In this document: positions 37,801 through 56,100 of the stretch, piece by piece
How positions within the stretch are numbered: position 1 is the first letter of the stretch
How the letters are laid out: the number at the start of each line of letters is the position of its first letter
DNA from: Cinclus cinclus
Taxonomy: Eukaryota > Chordata > Aves > Passeriformes > Cinclidae
Assembly: GCF_963662255.1 (NCBI RefSeq)
Contig: NW_026912186.1
Coordinates: 496,001-560,000, forward strand
Direction of reading: 5' to 3'
Length of the DNA stretch: 64,000 nt
Notes under the pieces: generated by a model
Database searches by the model: none
Told to the model about the DNA's origin: nothing
Seen by the model: only the letters and a program-made list of their open reading frames with translations
Made by a program: the position numbers and the translations under genes

Positions 37801-39855
37801 AGTACCAGAAATATTGTTCCTTTTTCCTGAATCACACTCAGCTTCAACCGGAGCCAGAACTTTGTGCAGGACCTTCTGTCTGCAGGCTTCCTGCAGGACC
37901 TGAACGGTGAGTACCCCTTTCCTTAGCAGTGGCTGATGCATCCCTGCTCAAAGACACATGGGGAGTTTGACACTGTAATTACCCGGATCTTGTAAAACTT
38001 TTGCAAACTTTTGTATACACTACAGTAAGCACAGGCCTCTTATTGCAGGGACAGCCCTTGTGCTGCAGAAAAGCCTGGCCCGAGCGGAATGCAGACAGGA
38101 CCTGATTTAGCCTGGATGGAATCAGGCAGGGCTCTGACCTTCATTGGCCACCAGGTAGGGGTGACTGGCTAGTGATGTGATTTCATTCACCTAGAGCACA
38201 TATCACGAAGCAGAACAAGGGGTGGTCTCCATCACAAAAAGAAACAGCTTTATGGATTTCGGTGAGCAGTTAGCCCAGTTTCAGTTATCCAAGTTTAACT
38301 TTCATTAAACAAACATTCCTTAATATGCCGTGGGGGGGAAAAACATTCTCTTTTAAAGAAAAGATCTTTCCTCTGCCTTTTTCTAATGGAACTTGATTCT
38401 GGAAGGGAATGAAGACAATGCTCTTCTGCTCAGAGATTCTCTTGAACCTAAGATTCTCATAAGTATTTCATGTTTGTCTTAACAGGAAACAGAAGGGAAA
38501 GGAAATGTCCACACAGGTAAGTGCACCTGCATCGTGACTCACTGGGTTGCTACCTCTTGACTTGCAACTGTCACAGGGATAACTCAAAGCAGTTTTGAAG
38601 CAATTGCAGCATAACCAGGAGGTGGTCATTCTTTTGGCAGTATTTGACATACCAGAGGGGAAGAAAACACATCAGCATAGTATAAACTGTTGATGCTGTT
38701 GCTATGGGGAGCATATGATTTGGGGTGTGATCTGCCATGGCTTTAGCTGAGGAAGTCAGCTCTTTTCTTCAGAACACCCAGAATTCACTTTGTCACTTGC
38801 TTGGTAGCACAAGTAGCAGACTAGGGGAAGAGAGAACACTTTTTCTCCAGTCACAGTTTAGGATACCTTCAGTGGCTTAAGTAAGTATTCCCTGTGACTT
38901 CTAGGAGCAAAACCTCCATGGCTAACAGAGGAAGAAGATGGAAGTAAACAAATTGGACCTTCCTATGAGGAATTTCTCAAACACAGTGAGCAGCTTATGT
39001 ACCTTTTCGTTAACCTTACAGTCCCTTTACTATGCTAGAGAACCAAAAGCAGTTTGAAAAACTTGTTGAACAAAGTATTTAGGTTTTTGAGCAACCTGGT
39101 CTAGGGGAAGTGTCCCCATCCATGGTACAGGGGTTTGCAGCAATGTGATCCTTAAGCTCCCTTTCAACCCAAACCCCTCTACCATTCTATTTTTTTTTTC
39201 AGAGGAGAAGCAGAAGCTGAAAAAGCTCCCAGTGGAACGTGTTGGTGCCAACTTTGACCATACCTGTCAGACAAGTGACAGCTGGCTCCCTTCCTTTGGG
39301 CGTGTATGGAATCATGGCAGGAGGTGGCAGTCCCGGTGAGCTTCAAGGCAGCACAGATGCCCTGCCAGGGGGGAGTCTGTGGCTTCTGTCCATGCAAGCT
39401 ATTAATGGAGCAGGCTCGGAGGTAGCAGCAAGCTAACTAGGCATCCTGCTGTATGAGTTATGTCACACAGTGTTTAATCCAGGCAGAGTATCATTCTTGT
39501 TCTGGAGCAGTGCAGACGTGACTTGTGAGAAAACGTGTGCATGGCATTAAAGGCTGCACACATGAAGGCATCTGCCTCATTTTGCTTGGCTCATCTTTCT
39601 GTTCACCACATACTGTTCCACTGGTGCCTTTTAATGTGCCAGAACACTCTTGTCAGCTAGCTGGAGCTACCACTCACTGAAGTAACAAAAATATTGAGGG
39701 AGCTTCCATGCTAGAACACTGTGCACAGCACTTTCGTACTTTTTCAGGGAGTGTGTTCATTATCTCTGTCTAAAGGTTACTCCAGTCTGACTTCTATGCT
39801 CTCTTTCAGGCATCAGTTTAGAACTGAATCAGGGGAAAAGAAGAAAAAAGTGTGA
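36994..39855 (+). CDS. CENATAC: CENATAC (CCDC84), minor-spliceosome zinc-finger protein
   Basis: Known as a component of the minor (U12) spliceosome that promotes splicing of AT-AN introns in the nucleus; its loss causes chromosome mis-segregation. Coding exons: 36994-37289, 37392-37557, 37628-37701, 37842-37906, 38069-38154, 38486-38516, 38905-38985, 39203-39335 and 39810-39855, giving 325 aa (human 332). The start lies in a CpG island with GCCATGG context. Two C2H2-type fingers are visible: C6-C9-H19-H25 and C70-C73-H96-H102, separated by an alanine-rich stretch. Conserved blocks are [16 protein letters not shown] and RVGANFDH to GRRWQSRHQF. The joint of exons 3-5 uses a U12-type intron and is the least certain part; an alternative in-frame joining (exon 3 to 37,690, exon 5 from 38,049) gives 328 aa but with poor codon use. 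Introns hold a CR1 copy before exon 8. Confidence 0.95.
37702..37841 (+). other. CENATAC: U12-type (minor-spliceosome) intron of CENATAC
   Basis: The 140-bp intron begins GTATCCTGG, matching the U12 donor RTATCCTTT for its first seven bases. It ends with TTCCTGAATCACACTCAG, in which TTCCTGAAT matches the U12 branch site TTCCTTRAY at 8 of 9 positions, with the branch A 10 nt before the 3' AG. Joining here puts exon 4 in a frame with 17 of 21 codons ending in G or C, typical of this gene. The U2-like alternative frame has 5 of 21. Confidence 0.7.
39073..39191 (+). repeat. CR1 LINE 3' end, sense, just before CENATAC exon 8
   Basis: GAGCAACCTGGTCTAGGGGA, then a GTGTCCCCATCCATGG block, then CTCCCTTTCAACCCAAACCC and ACCATTCTAT are the terminal 3' blocks of avian CR1 in order. 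The terminal octamer-like CCATTCTAT is followed immediately by nine T and the acceptor CAG of exon 8. Confidence 0.85.
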
Positions 39856-40113
39856 TTAGATGAGGAACACCAGACACCCAGCTCTGTGGAAGGGCTGACT
39901 ATAGCTGCAGTTTTGTTGTGGCCTGCCTTGTAAGGACACACAGTGTCCATCTGAGCATCACAGCTGAAGCCACACAAAGTCAGGTCCTGCCAGCAAGGAC
40001 AAGCTCCTGTGGATGCTGTATCTTCCCTATCACAAAGCCTACTCTGTACAGCAAGTTATGCCAGTGGTCCATGTTGATATAGAGAATCCCACTAAAGAAT
40101 TAATTTTCAGAGA

Positions 40114-40119
40114 AATAAA
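40114..40119 (+). terminator. CENATAC: Polyadenylation signal AATAAA, CENATAC (proximal)
   Basis: Canonical AATAAA hexamer 259 bp after the stop codon, followed by a T-rich stretch. A second hexamer lies downstream. Confidence 0.5.
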
Positions 40120-40339
40120 CTTTTTTTACAAAAAGTCTGTGTTTGTAGAGCATTTGAAACTTATTTCAAATGCAGGACCCACCCTGCAGGCAACTAATAC
40201 CAGATGTTTGATGTTTTCATTCAAATTTATATTGCTTTCCTTCACGCTAACATTCATCCCTTCCATTGTCTAACACTATTGGCTGCTGTAGGTGATGTAG
40301 AAGAAGTTTCTTCCCTTTCAGCAACAGATTTGTAACACT

Positions 40340-40345
40340 AATAAA
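40340..40345 (+). terminator. CENATAC: Polyadenylation signal AATAAA, CENATAC (distal)
   Basis: A second canonical AATAAA on the plus strand, 485 bp after the CENATAC stop. Its use would bring the CENATAC 3' end to within about 100 bp of the opposing RPS25 3' end. Confidence 0.45.
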
Positions 40346-40444
40346 GACAAAAACTGGCTGGTACAAGACAACAGCCATGACCTCTACCAGAACCCACTAT
40401 AAATAACACATCAGTAATGACACACATTCTTGAAAAAGCAAGAA

Positions 40445-40510
40445 AAATTATAATCAGTAATTTTATTGTATGCATCTACATATGAAGTGTTGATGATGTC
40501 ACTGGATCAC
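40445..40510 (-). other. RPS25: Probable non-coding last exon of RPS25 with poly(A) signal
   Basis: The RPS25 stop codon is followed by GGAG and a donor GTGAGG at 40,906. On the same strand an acceptor TTTGCAG ends at 40,511, and the exon starting at 40,510 reads GTGATCCAGTGACATC and reaches AATAAA at 40,467-40,462. I recall a short untranslated final exon in human RPS25, with a similar start just after the stop. The left end is an estimate of the cleavage site. Confidence 0.65.
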
Positions 40511-40910
40511 CTGCAAAGCAAGAAGTTCTCAGTCAGAAAACCAGGCCAAAGCAGGCTAGCACAAAGCAAACACTCTGACAGCTTTATTCCAGTAGGAACA
40601 CTTGGCCATGGTGCCCTGTGAGTGCAGAGAGGACAAGTACCCATTTGCCATGCAGCCCAGGCAACAAATTATGCTTTCCCCATCCCCATCCATCCCAGCA
40701 CAGGGACAAAACCAGAAATCGCTCTTTCATTCTGGAGAAAACTTCTATTAATGTACCCCCAGGAAGTGGCTTAGCATATGAGCAAAATACTCTTGGGTGT
40801 CTGGAAGAACAGCCCACCACAGCCACGTGGAAGCTGCCCATTACACACTACACAGCTGTCCATTAGCTCCTGACAGCACAACTCAGCTCTCAGCACCCAG
40901 CCTCACCTCC

Positions 40911-42308
<1,398 letters not shown>

Positions 42309-43649
42309 ATGGCGATCTTCAGCGTCTACGTGGTAAACAAGGCCGGCGGCCTCATCTACCAGCTGGACCACTACGCGCCCCGCGCCGACACCGAGAAGAC
42401 GTTCAGCTTTCCGCTCGATCTCGTCCTGCGCCCGCACGACGAGCGCGTCGTCGTCGCCTTCGGGCAGCGGGACGGCATCCGCGGTGGGTGGGAAGGGCCG
42501 GGCCGGGCCGGGCGAGCTCGGGTTTGTTGGAGTGCTGACAGACTGACTGATGCTGCCGCGCTGTCCCGCAGTGGGTCACGCCGTGCTCGCCATCAACGGC
42601 GCCGAGGTCAACGGTCGCTTCACGGCGGACGGGAAGGACGTGCTGGAGTTCCTGGGCAACCCCGCCAACTACCCCGTGTCCATCCGCTTTGGCCGCCACC
42701 GGCTCTCCTCCAACGAGAAGCTTATGCTGGCCTCCATGTTCCACTCGTGAGTCGGGGCGGGCCGTGACGGGATGGGGGTGGCCCGGGCAGCGTGGCGAGG
42801 GGCGCTGAGGGGCCTGTCCCCACAGGCTGTTCGCTATCGGGTCGCAGCTGTCACCTGAAGTTGGGAGCTCCGGGATCGAGATGCTGGAGACTGACACCTT
42901 CAAGCTGCACTGCTTCCAGACGCTGACAGGTATCACCGGGCCCTAGGCACCCCGCACCGCTCTGCTTTGCCGGGGCGGTCCCTGTGCTCGGCCTTCCTTA
43001 TGCTCCTGGCATTGTGGCTCCAGGGATCAAATTCATGGTTCTTGCTGACCCAAGGCAGACGGGGATAGACGCTCTTCTCCGCAAAATCTATGAGATTTAC
43101 TCAGACTTCGCTCTGAAGAATCCTTTCTACTCCCTGGAGATGCCAATAAGGTAAGGAAAAGCTCACTTTAAGTAATCTGGCTGCAATGCCTCAATGCTTT
43201 CTGCCCACCTGTAGCAAATGCAGACAGTCCTTAAGTAGCAAAACTGGCTGAGGGAAGGAAGCCACAGCACACAGCTGCATAGAGGACACAGACTGAAGCT
43301 CTTTTCAGTGCTGGCTCTGCTGGGGAAGTGTGAGGTGCAGTTCCGTGGCACAAACCCTGCTGTCCTACCGTATATTCAGGCCTATACAGAAAGCCTTAAT
43401 CCTAACTGAGGACCAAGTCAGACCTCGACAGCAGTCATGTTGATATGTCATAATTTCCTGAATCTCTCCTTGAAGGTTGTAGAGCCAAAGGATATGGAGA
43501 TCCTTTGTCAGCTTTGTTAACTCACTTCTGTAGGTACAAGTCATCCCTTTTGCTTTTCTGACTGTTTCAGATGCGAGTTGTTTGATCAGAACTTGAAGCT
43601 TGCTCTGGAGGTGGCAGAGAAAGCTGGACCCTTTGGACCTGGATCATAG
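42309..43649 (+). CDS. TRAPPC4: TRAPPC4 (synbindin), TRAPP complex subunit
   Basis: Subunit of the TRAPP II/III complexes, which activate Rab1/Rab11-type GTPases at the Golgi and in autophagy. Coding exons: 42309-42483, 42572-42746, 42826-42929, 43024-43150 and 43571-43649; total 219 aa, identical in length to human. The protein begins [20 protein letters not shown], a longin-fold start, and contains the inserted PDZ-like segment ([16 protein letters not shown]) in exon 2. The C-terminal longin half runs from [11 protein letters not shown] to the end FGPGS. All introns are GT-AG and phases agree. It is divergent from RPS25 and convergent with SLC37A4. No canonical AATAAA is seen soon after the stop; a CATAAA variant lies at about 43,950. 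Confidence 0.98.
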
Positions 43650-45432
43650 AGAAAGCCTCACCTGTTGCACAGATTCATTTGTCTGAAGAGTGGGGCCTCT
43701 CTCTTCCCTGGCTGGCCTCTCACAAAGCTCCCCTCTCCACAGCAGAGACTGCATATCCCCAAAACATGCTTGAGTATCTCCCAAAATACCCGTTCATCCC
43801 CGTTGCTGCAAAACTTACCTTAACCAGATTCCTTAGCACTGTTTACATTGGGCCACAGGGCCTTGGTTTTGCTGTTGCAGCTCCGCTGCACTTGGGCAAA
43901 GAAGGTGCACGTGTGTGGCCTTACCTGAGTCAGTGCTTTTCTTTCCTGTCATAAATGTACATACACATTTTCCTGTATAGCTCTAACTTATGGTCTTGCA
44001 GACTGTTTCTGTATACAAGTAATAAGTGTTTACTAATGAGGCAAATGGGTGTTTGCTTTCTGTTGGTGAGGACATTTGTGCCATTGGCACCTCAAGAGGA
44101 TATGTGGGTTTGGAAAGTTTTGCTTGCACCTCTTTCCATAAGATAATCAGGGCCCTTGCGACACTGCTCCATTTTTATTTCACATAAAGAAGGAGATCAT
44201 GTAATTAAGTACAAAATGTAATTTGCTTCCATTTTTTTAATTAAGGCTAGCTAACTACTCTTGCAACCAAGGTACTCAGCAAAGTACCTGCATGCAGGTT
44301 CTTCACGAGTTAAACTTGCCTCTTTCAGGACCCTATAACTTTATTTCCTTTTGGGGAAAAACAAGACTATTCAGCAAATTCCTGGTTAAATACCTGAGTG
44401 TACTTATTGCAGGGTGCTGGGCCTGACTGCTAAGGCTGACTCAGAGGCAGCTTGAGCTCCTGCCTGCAGTCATGAGATGCAACTCTTGACCAAACCATAC
44501 CAGCCTTCCCACCTGGTACTGAAAAAATACAAACCAATGCTAGAAATGTGGGTTATTACAAAATCCAGCTGCAGAAATTTTGGGTTGGTGGTGGCTGCTG
44601 TTGCAATTCCTGCTGCTGGGATAGTTTTCCTAGCTGACTGGCAGAGCACTGGCTGCAAGCTGCCTTGGCAGCAGCTGCCTCCCTTGCAAATCATTAACAC
44701 CGCACACAGACATGGCACCAGGTGGGATCAGTTCACTTAGAAGGACCTTCTCTAAACACCATCAATTCCCTGGAAACAGGGTTCTTGCTGAATGGTGTGG
44801 AGAGCCCTGCTGCAGCATGTCCTGCTGTTCCGCTTGTCTGCGGCAACACTCTCCTTCACTCCTAGAGACTAACCCCATGCTGCTGTCAAAGCAGGCGGGA
44901 CTGCAGTCGTCACCATTCCCTGATCTGCTGTCGTGTGGCTGAGCACACACAGAGCTCATGGTGAAGTGACCTGGGACTGCTGTGCTGATGGCAGCCTGAT
45001 AGAACGGATGCAGACAGCAAAGGCTCGGTTCAGGGCCCCTTAGCAGCAAAGCTGAACTGATTAATGTCTCAGTTGATGGCCGAGACAAATAATAATGACA
45101 ACACTAGAGGTAAGCGCACCTGAAGCCAGTCATTTTAGACCACTTGCAGTGGGAAAACAGGCTGCAGAGCCCGCTTACTTCACTAACAGTGCTGTGAGGA
45201 AGGGGTACAGTAAAATAATCGCAAATGTAAACTAGGTGAATTATCACATCTTGAGGGAAAAAGTGATCAGTAGCAGGAACCTTGTGCCTTCTGGCACCTG
45301 ACACTGGATAAGAAGTTGAGACATTTTTATCTAGGTTGCTGCAATAGGCAAACTCATTCCTAGGCCAGTTAAACAAAAATGAGCATCATTCACGTCAGCG
45401 TGGGAACATCCTTTCCACCAAGCAGCTTATCC
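43650..45432. other. Tail-to-tail interval of TRAPPC4 and SLC37A4
   Basis: About 1.8 kb that should hold the TRAPPC4 and SLC37A4 3' untranslated regions. On the minus strand AATAAA hexamers occur at 44,340-44,345 and 44,174-44,179, which would give SLC37A4 a 3' UTR of 1.1-1.3 kb. I see no other gene. Confidence 0.5.
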
Positions 45433-52016
<6,584 letters not shown>

Positions 52017-52064
52017 GGCGCCGCGCTCCCCGCGGGACCGCCGAGCTCCCCCCGTGCGGGGGGG

Positions 52065-52150
52065 CACGGCCCCGCCCCGAGCCCGGCCCACGGCCCCGCC
52101 CCGAGCCCGGCCCACGGCCCCGCCCCGAGCCCGGCCCACGGCCCCGCCCC
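52065..52150. repeat. 24-bp minisatellite, 3 full copies plus a partial
   Basis: Perfect 24-bp units begin at 52,065, 52,089 and 52,113, and a fourth begins at 52,137. Each reads CACGGCCCCGCCCCGAGCCC followed by GGCC, so CCCCGCCCC, the Sp1/KLF box, recurs four times at 24-bp spacing, 50-130 bp before the SLC37A4 start codon. Confidence 0.95.
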
Positions 52151-52189
52151 CGCGGCACCGCTCGGCCCCGCCTGTCAGGAAGTGGCATA

Positions 52190-52195
52190 TTTATT
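52190..52195 (-). terminator. HYOU1: Polyadenylation signal AATAAA, probably HYOU1
   Basis: The only AATAAA on the minus strand between the HYOU1 stop (53,112) and the SLC37A4 CpG promoter. Its use gives a 3' UTR of about 0.9 kb and places cleavage within roughly 160 bp of the SLC37A4 start codon. Confidence 0.6.
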
Positions 52196-53111
52196 TTTGG
52201 TTGAAGAGGCCGGAATGGAGAACAATGTCAGATGCACATTCGCAGCCGTCGGACCCCCCCCCCCCCCCCGTGTGTGTGGCAGCAGCAGAGACGGTCCGAG
52301 CAGGCAGGAGGTCACGGCCAGGGACAATCCCATGATTATGTCGGTCCAAGTGCACAAAATACCGAGGAAGGAAGGCAGTTGCCATTAGACTTTCCAGGTT
52401 GGGTTGTTTGATCCATATTGCTGTCCCTGTGACTGACTACAGGATGTGCCAACGCGGCCCATCTTTCCCTCGCCTCTGCGTTCAATGTTGCCTTTTCTGA
52501 ACTTTTAAAACTGTAAACAGTTTTGTAAAGTCTCACTTCAAGGTTTTTGGACTCTGCTACAGAGCACAGACAGTTTTAACAAACAGCCTACGGAAAACAG
52601 GCACAGCCATATCTCAAAGCACAGATTATCTGCCTTCCCACTTTTGTTCCACCTTCCCATGAATACAAGTATTACTACACCTCCCACCAGCTGAAATCAC
52701 ACATTTGCTCTAAGCCAGTGCCTCATATGCAGAAACAACAGTACTTCAGGTCTATATCCCTCCGCAATCATATCCACAAGAGGTGGGGCGCAGAGTTTAT
52801 GTTCCAAGTTACTTCCAGTTACTTTACTACTTTCTCCCCATAGGAAAGTCACTTTGGTGACTTCTGTACGGAAACAGAGACAATTCTTGGTGGGCAGTCT
52901 GCCACACATAGTAGAAGAAAAACAAAAAACAATTCACTAAGTTAGTAGAGTCAATATCCACAGAAAGAACAAAAAAAATTTACATCTCTATCCCATTGTG
53001 TTGTCAGACTCCTGTTGTGTTCCATTTACATCATGACTAACCAAGTCCATAAGAAAAACAAAAACGTAACTATGAATAAATAGATGCTGACACTCGTGGG
53101 ATTTCAGGGTG
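52196..53111 (-). other. HYOU1: Probable HYOU1 3' untranslated region
   Basis: No open coding signal. It contains a C16 tract at 52,254-52,269. The extent is inferred from the AATAAA at 52,190-52,195. Confidence 0.55.
52254..52269 (+). repeat. Poly(C) tract, 16 C
   Basis: An uninterrupted run of 16 cytosines, followed by a short GT run. Confidence 0.9.
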
Positions 53112-56100
53112 TTACAATTCATCATTTTTCCTGCTTTCTCCTCCAGCTTCTGCCTTCTCTTTCTTGGACCCTGTGTAATGAAGCAAACTCAGTTTCACAC
53201 TGCAGTGGTTTTCACAGCATGCAAAGCAGCACTGAGAGTCTGACATTTGCACAATTTGTCACAAGACTTATAGTCCATGGTACAGAGGTTTCGGGGGGTG
53301 ATACTCAGCTCTGTGGAGCTGAAGACATGAACTCTCTGCCCCTGTTAAGAGCAGGAGCAGCACAGCAGCTCTCAGGCAGAGCCCATCTCACAGCCATGGC
53401 AGTGGCTGCAAACTGCAGGGACAGGGGCACAAAACAGCAGTGCTGCATAAGTATTCCACTCTGAACAACAGAAATGTAGGAACAGCAAGGAACCAAATTT
53501 TGTCTTCCTGTTTGCAGAATTAACAATGGTTCAGCAGTCAGGGGTTCTACCATCATACTACCTCTTACAGCTAAAAAATCTGCAAAGGAGCCCCCAGACA
53601 CCTTGCAATTGCAGCTCCCAAGCTCCAGATCACTAACAAAGCATTTACCCACCGGAGTCTGATTCAGGCTTATCATCTATTGCTGCTTTCTCAGCTGTGG
53701 GAGGTTCCTTGGCTGGATCAGAATCCTCCATTTTGTCTATGTTTAAAGCAGAAAGAAACAAAAGTCGAGGGAGAACACACAGGAGACGAGGTGCGAAGAG
53801 ATTAGGCAAGTAAAGGTGAGGTTAAACCATCCAGCTGTGGTGCCTCAGCTCAATCTCACAGCAGATCTCTGTACAACACTCAAGAGAAGCACCACAAAAC
53901 TGCTCTGTATTCCCCTCTGAGTGCCAGGCTTTATGTCCTCAGAAGCCCTGGAAACTAACTGGTTGCACAGGCAGATGACCTTTGGAGCTGTGACTGTGAG
54001 TGGGATCCCTTGCTCAGACCAGAGGAACCATCAGGAATGCTGACAAACAGCACTCCAGATTTAAAAGGACCAGGGCACTTGGGACCCGATGATCTTAAAA
54101 AAGTTCAAAAAACCTGTTAAGTCCTAGTACCCCAAGAGATGTTTTTTTTTCACCTGGGGTCCATCTAGACCACAAACCTTTCTCATCAACAATTCATTCT
54201 ACCCACTGATCTAGGACAGGTTCAGTACACTGAAGTGCAGTCAGTATCTTCTCTTTCCTAGAAGCAAACAAGCCAGCAAGACAGGTACTGACATTCCTGG
54301 GAAATTCATAAACAATTTCTTCAGAAAAAAATCCATACAAATTGGGGGGGGGGGGAGGGCACTGCAATACATAGATTTTCCCAGCTGTCCTTGAAAATTA
54401 AAGAGCAAACTCACTTAATCTCACAGTTAACTAGTGCCCTCCCTTTTTTTGCTCCCGTCCAATCAAGAGAAACACCATGTGCTACATGTGGTAATTATAT
54501 AATAGGTAGTTACATACATGCTTCAAGCCTACCACGTACCTTCTTGTTTCCCCTCCGTGGGAGGGATAGTATTCTCAGTCTCAGGGGCTGCCGTGGTATT
54601 CTTGCCTGAATCAGTTCTTGTGGCGTTCTTCTCCCTTTTGGGTTTGGGTTTTGCAAACTTGGCTTTATTCAGGAGATACTGCACTTCCCTGTCCAGGGCT
54701 GCTATTCTGAACTCTATATCTTTAGAGAGCAGCACAGGTTTCTCAGCAGGAGTAAGCTTGTTCTGTTCAGCCACTGTCTCATTTTTCCAAATCTGTGGGA
54801 CGCGAGGGAAGAGGTGCTTTTGGAATGCTTCTGGGTTCCAGGAACTGCTGTATATCACAGTATCTCAAAGTCACTGCCCCTGGCTAGTCTGCTTTACTCA
54901 GGACAGCTCTCTTCCACCATTTCCACCTTCCACTGCTACATTTCCACCAACCTCTCAGTTACCAAAACATAGGACAAAGTGAAACAAAACCCAGTGTCTG
55001 CCTTTAAAAACCCAGCGCAGTCAGATCACTGGGCTCCACCCCCACCCTGGAGACAATTCCACATGCAACACAGGAACCACAATTTCTACCCCCCCCCCCC
55101 CCCCCCCCAAAAGACACAATGGGGTCAGGCTGGGCATTAGGAAACACTGAAAGACACAAAAGGTTTGCTGGTGGCACAAAAACAAAACATGCACATTGTA
55201 GTGCATGACCCTGAGTGAAAGTATAGGAAATAACCCAAACTGCCACTCCACCCTCCCCCAGCATCACTCCATCCTTCAGTACCGTTGTTTCATTGATGGC
55301 TTTTTCCAGCGTACTCAGTTCCACTTCTGTGAATATCTGGTCAGACTCTGGAATCATTCGGGCTCCCCTTGTAGATAAGAAAGCTTATTTTTGTTAAGCC
55401 AAGCTGACTTCACTTTGGCAACTCTGTGGTTACAGCTCCAGTAACAAAAAAACATCACAACAACCATGCTGGACCCTTCCTGCCCCCCATTTTTGACAGA
55501 GCTCGTGTGTACCTGTTCAAAGGTCCTGCAGAGCAGGACACCAGGGAACAGGGCCCTGTTCACCTTTTCTCAGGAAGTGCCACTGACTTTCACACTCGCT
55601 CTGGTCTCCTACTGCTGGCAGCTCCTACATGACCAGCTGCACGACATTCCTTCCCAAAAGCCTGCCCTTACCTGAGAAAGATGGTGGAGTGATTGAGCAG
55701 ACTTTCCAGAGCAGCCAGGCGTTCTGGCCACTTCCTCCTTTCCTCAACGCGGAAGAAAAGGTTCCTACAAAGTTTTTTCAGCTCAGAAAGCTTGTCTTTT
55801 AGCTCCTGAAAATGGGGGAGAGGAGAACAGAGACAGTTAGTTTGACTGTTGTCTAACACTGGCAACTTCAGAAGTTACAATTGTATTTGTTTTTCACTCA
55901 AAAGAGCCACATGATTAAGCTTTCAGTCAACAGGCTCCTGCTGATACTCTTGTAGAAACATCAGTGGCTGGGACAACTTCTTATTTTGTTCTGTGCATAA
56001 TGCACTGAGGAAGCAAGAAACTCTCAAGAACCCGATTTCCAAAGGCTCTGTCAGCCTCTGTGGTCACCTCCACGGCAGTAACAGCTGACTGGTATCCTGA

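Noticed and set aside
36631..37941. A 436-codon open frame on the minus strand across CENATAC exons 1-4 and the CR1 copy.
   Set aside because: It is antisense to verified CENATAC exons, starts in sequence with almost no stops because of high GC, and ends in CR1 sequence. The product is Arg/Pro/Ala-rich without a domain.
43478..43487. ATATCCTTTG on the minus strand, a U12 AT-AC donor look-alike.
   Set aside because: It is antisense within a TRAPPC4 intron, with no exon on that strand and no paired branch site.
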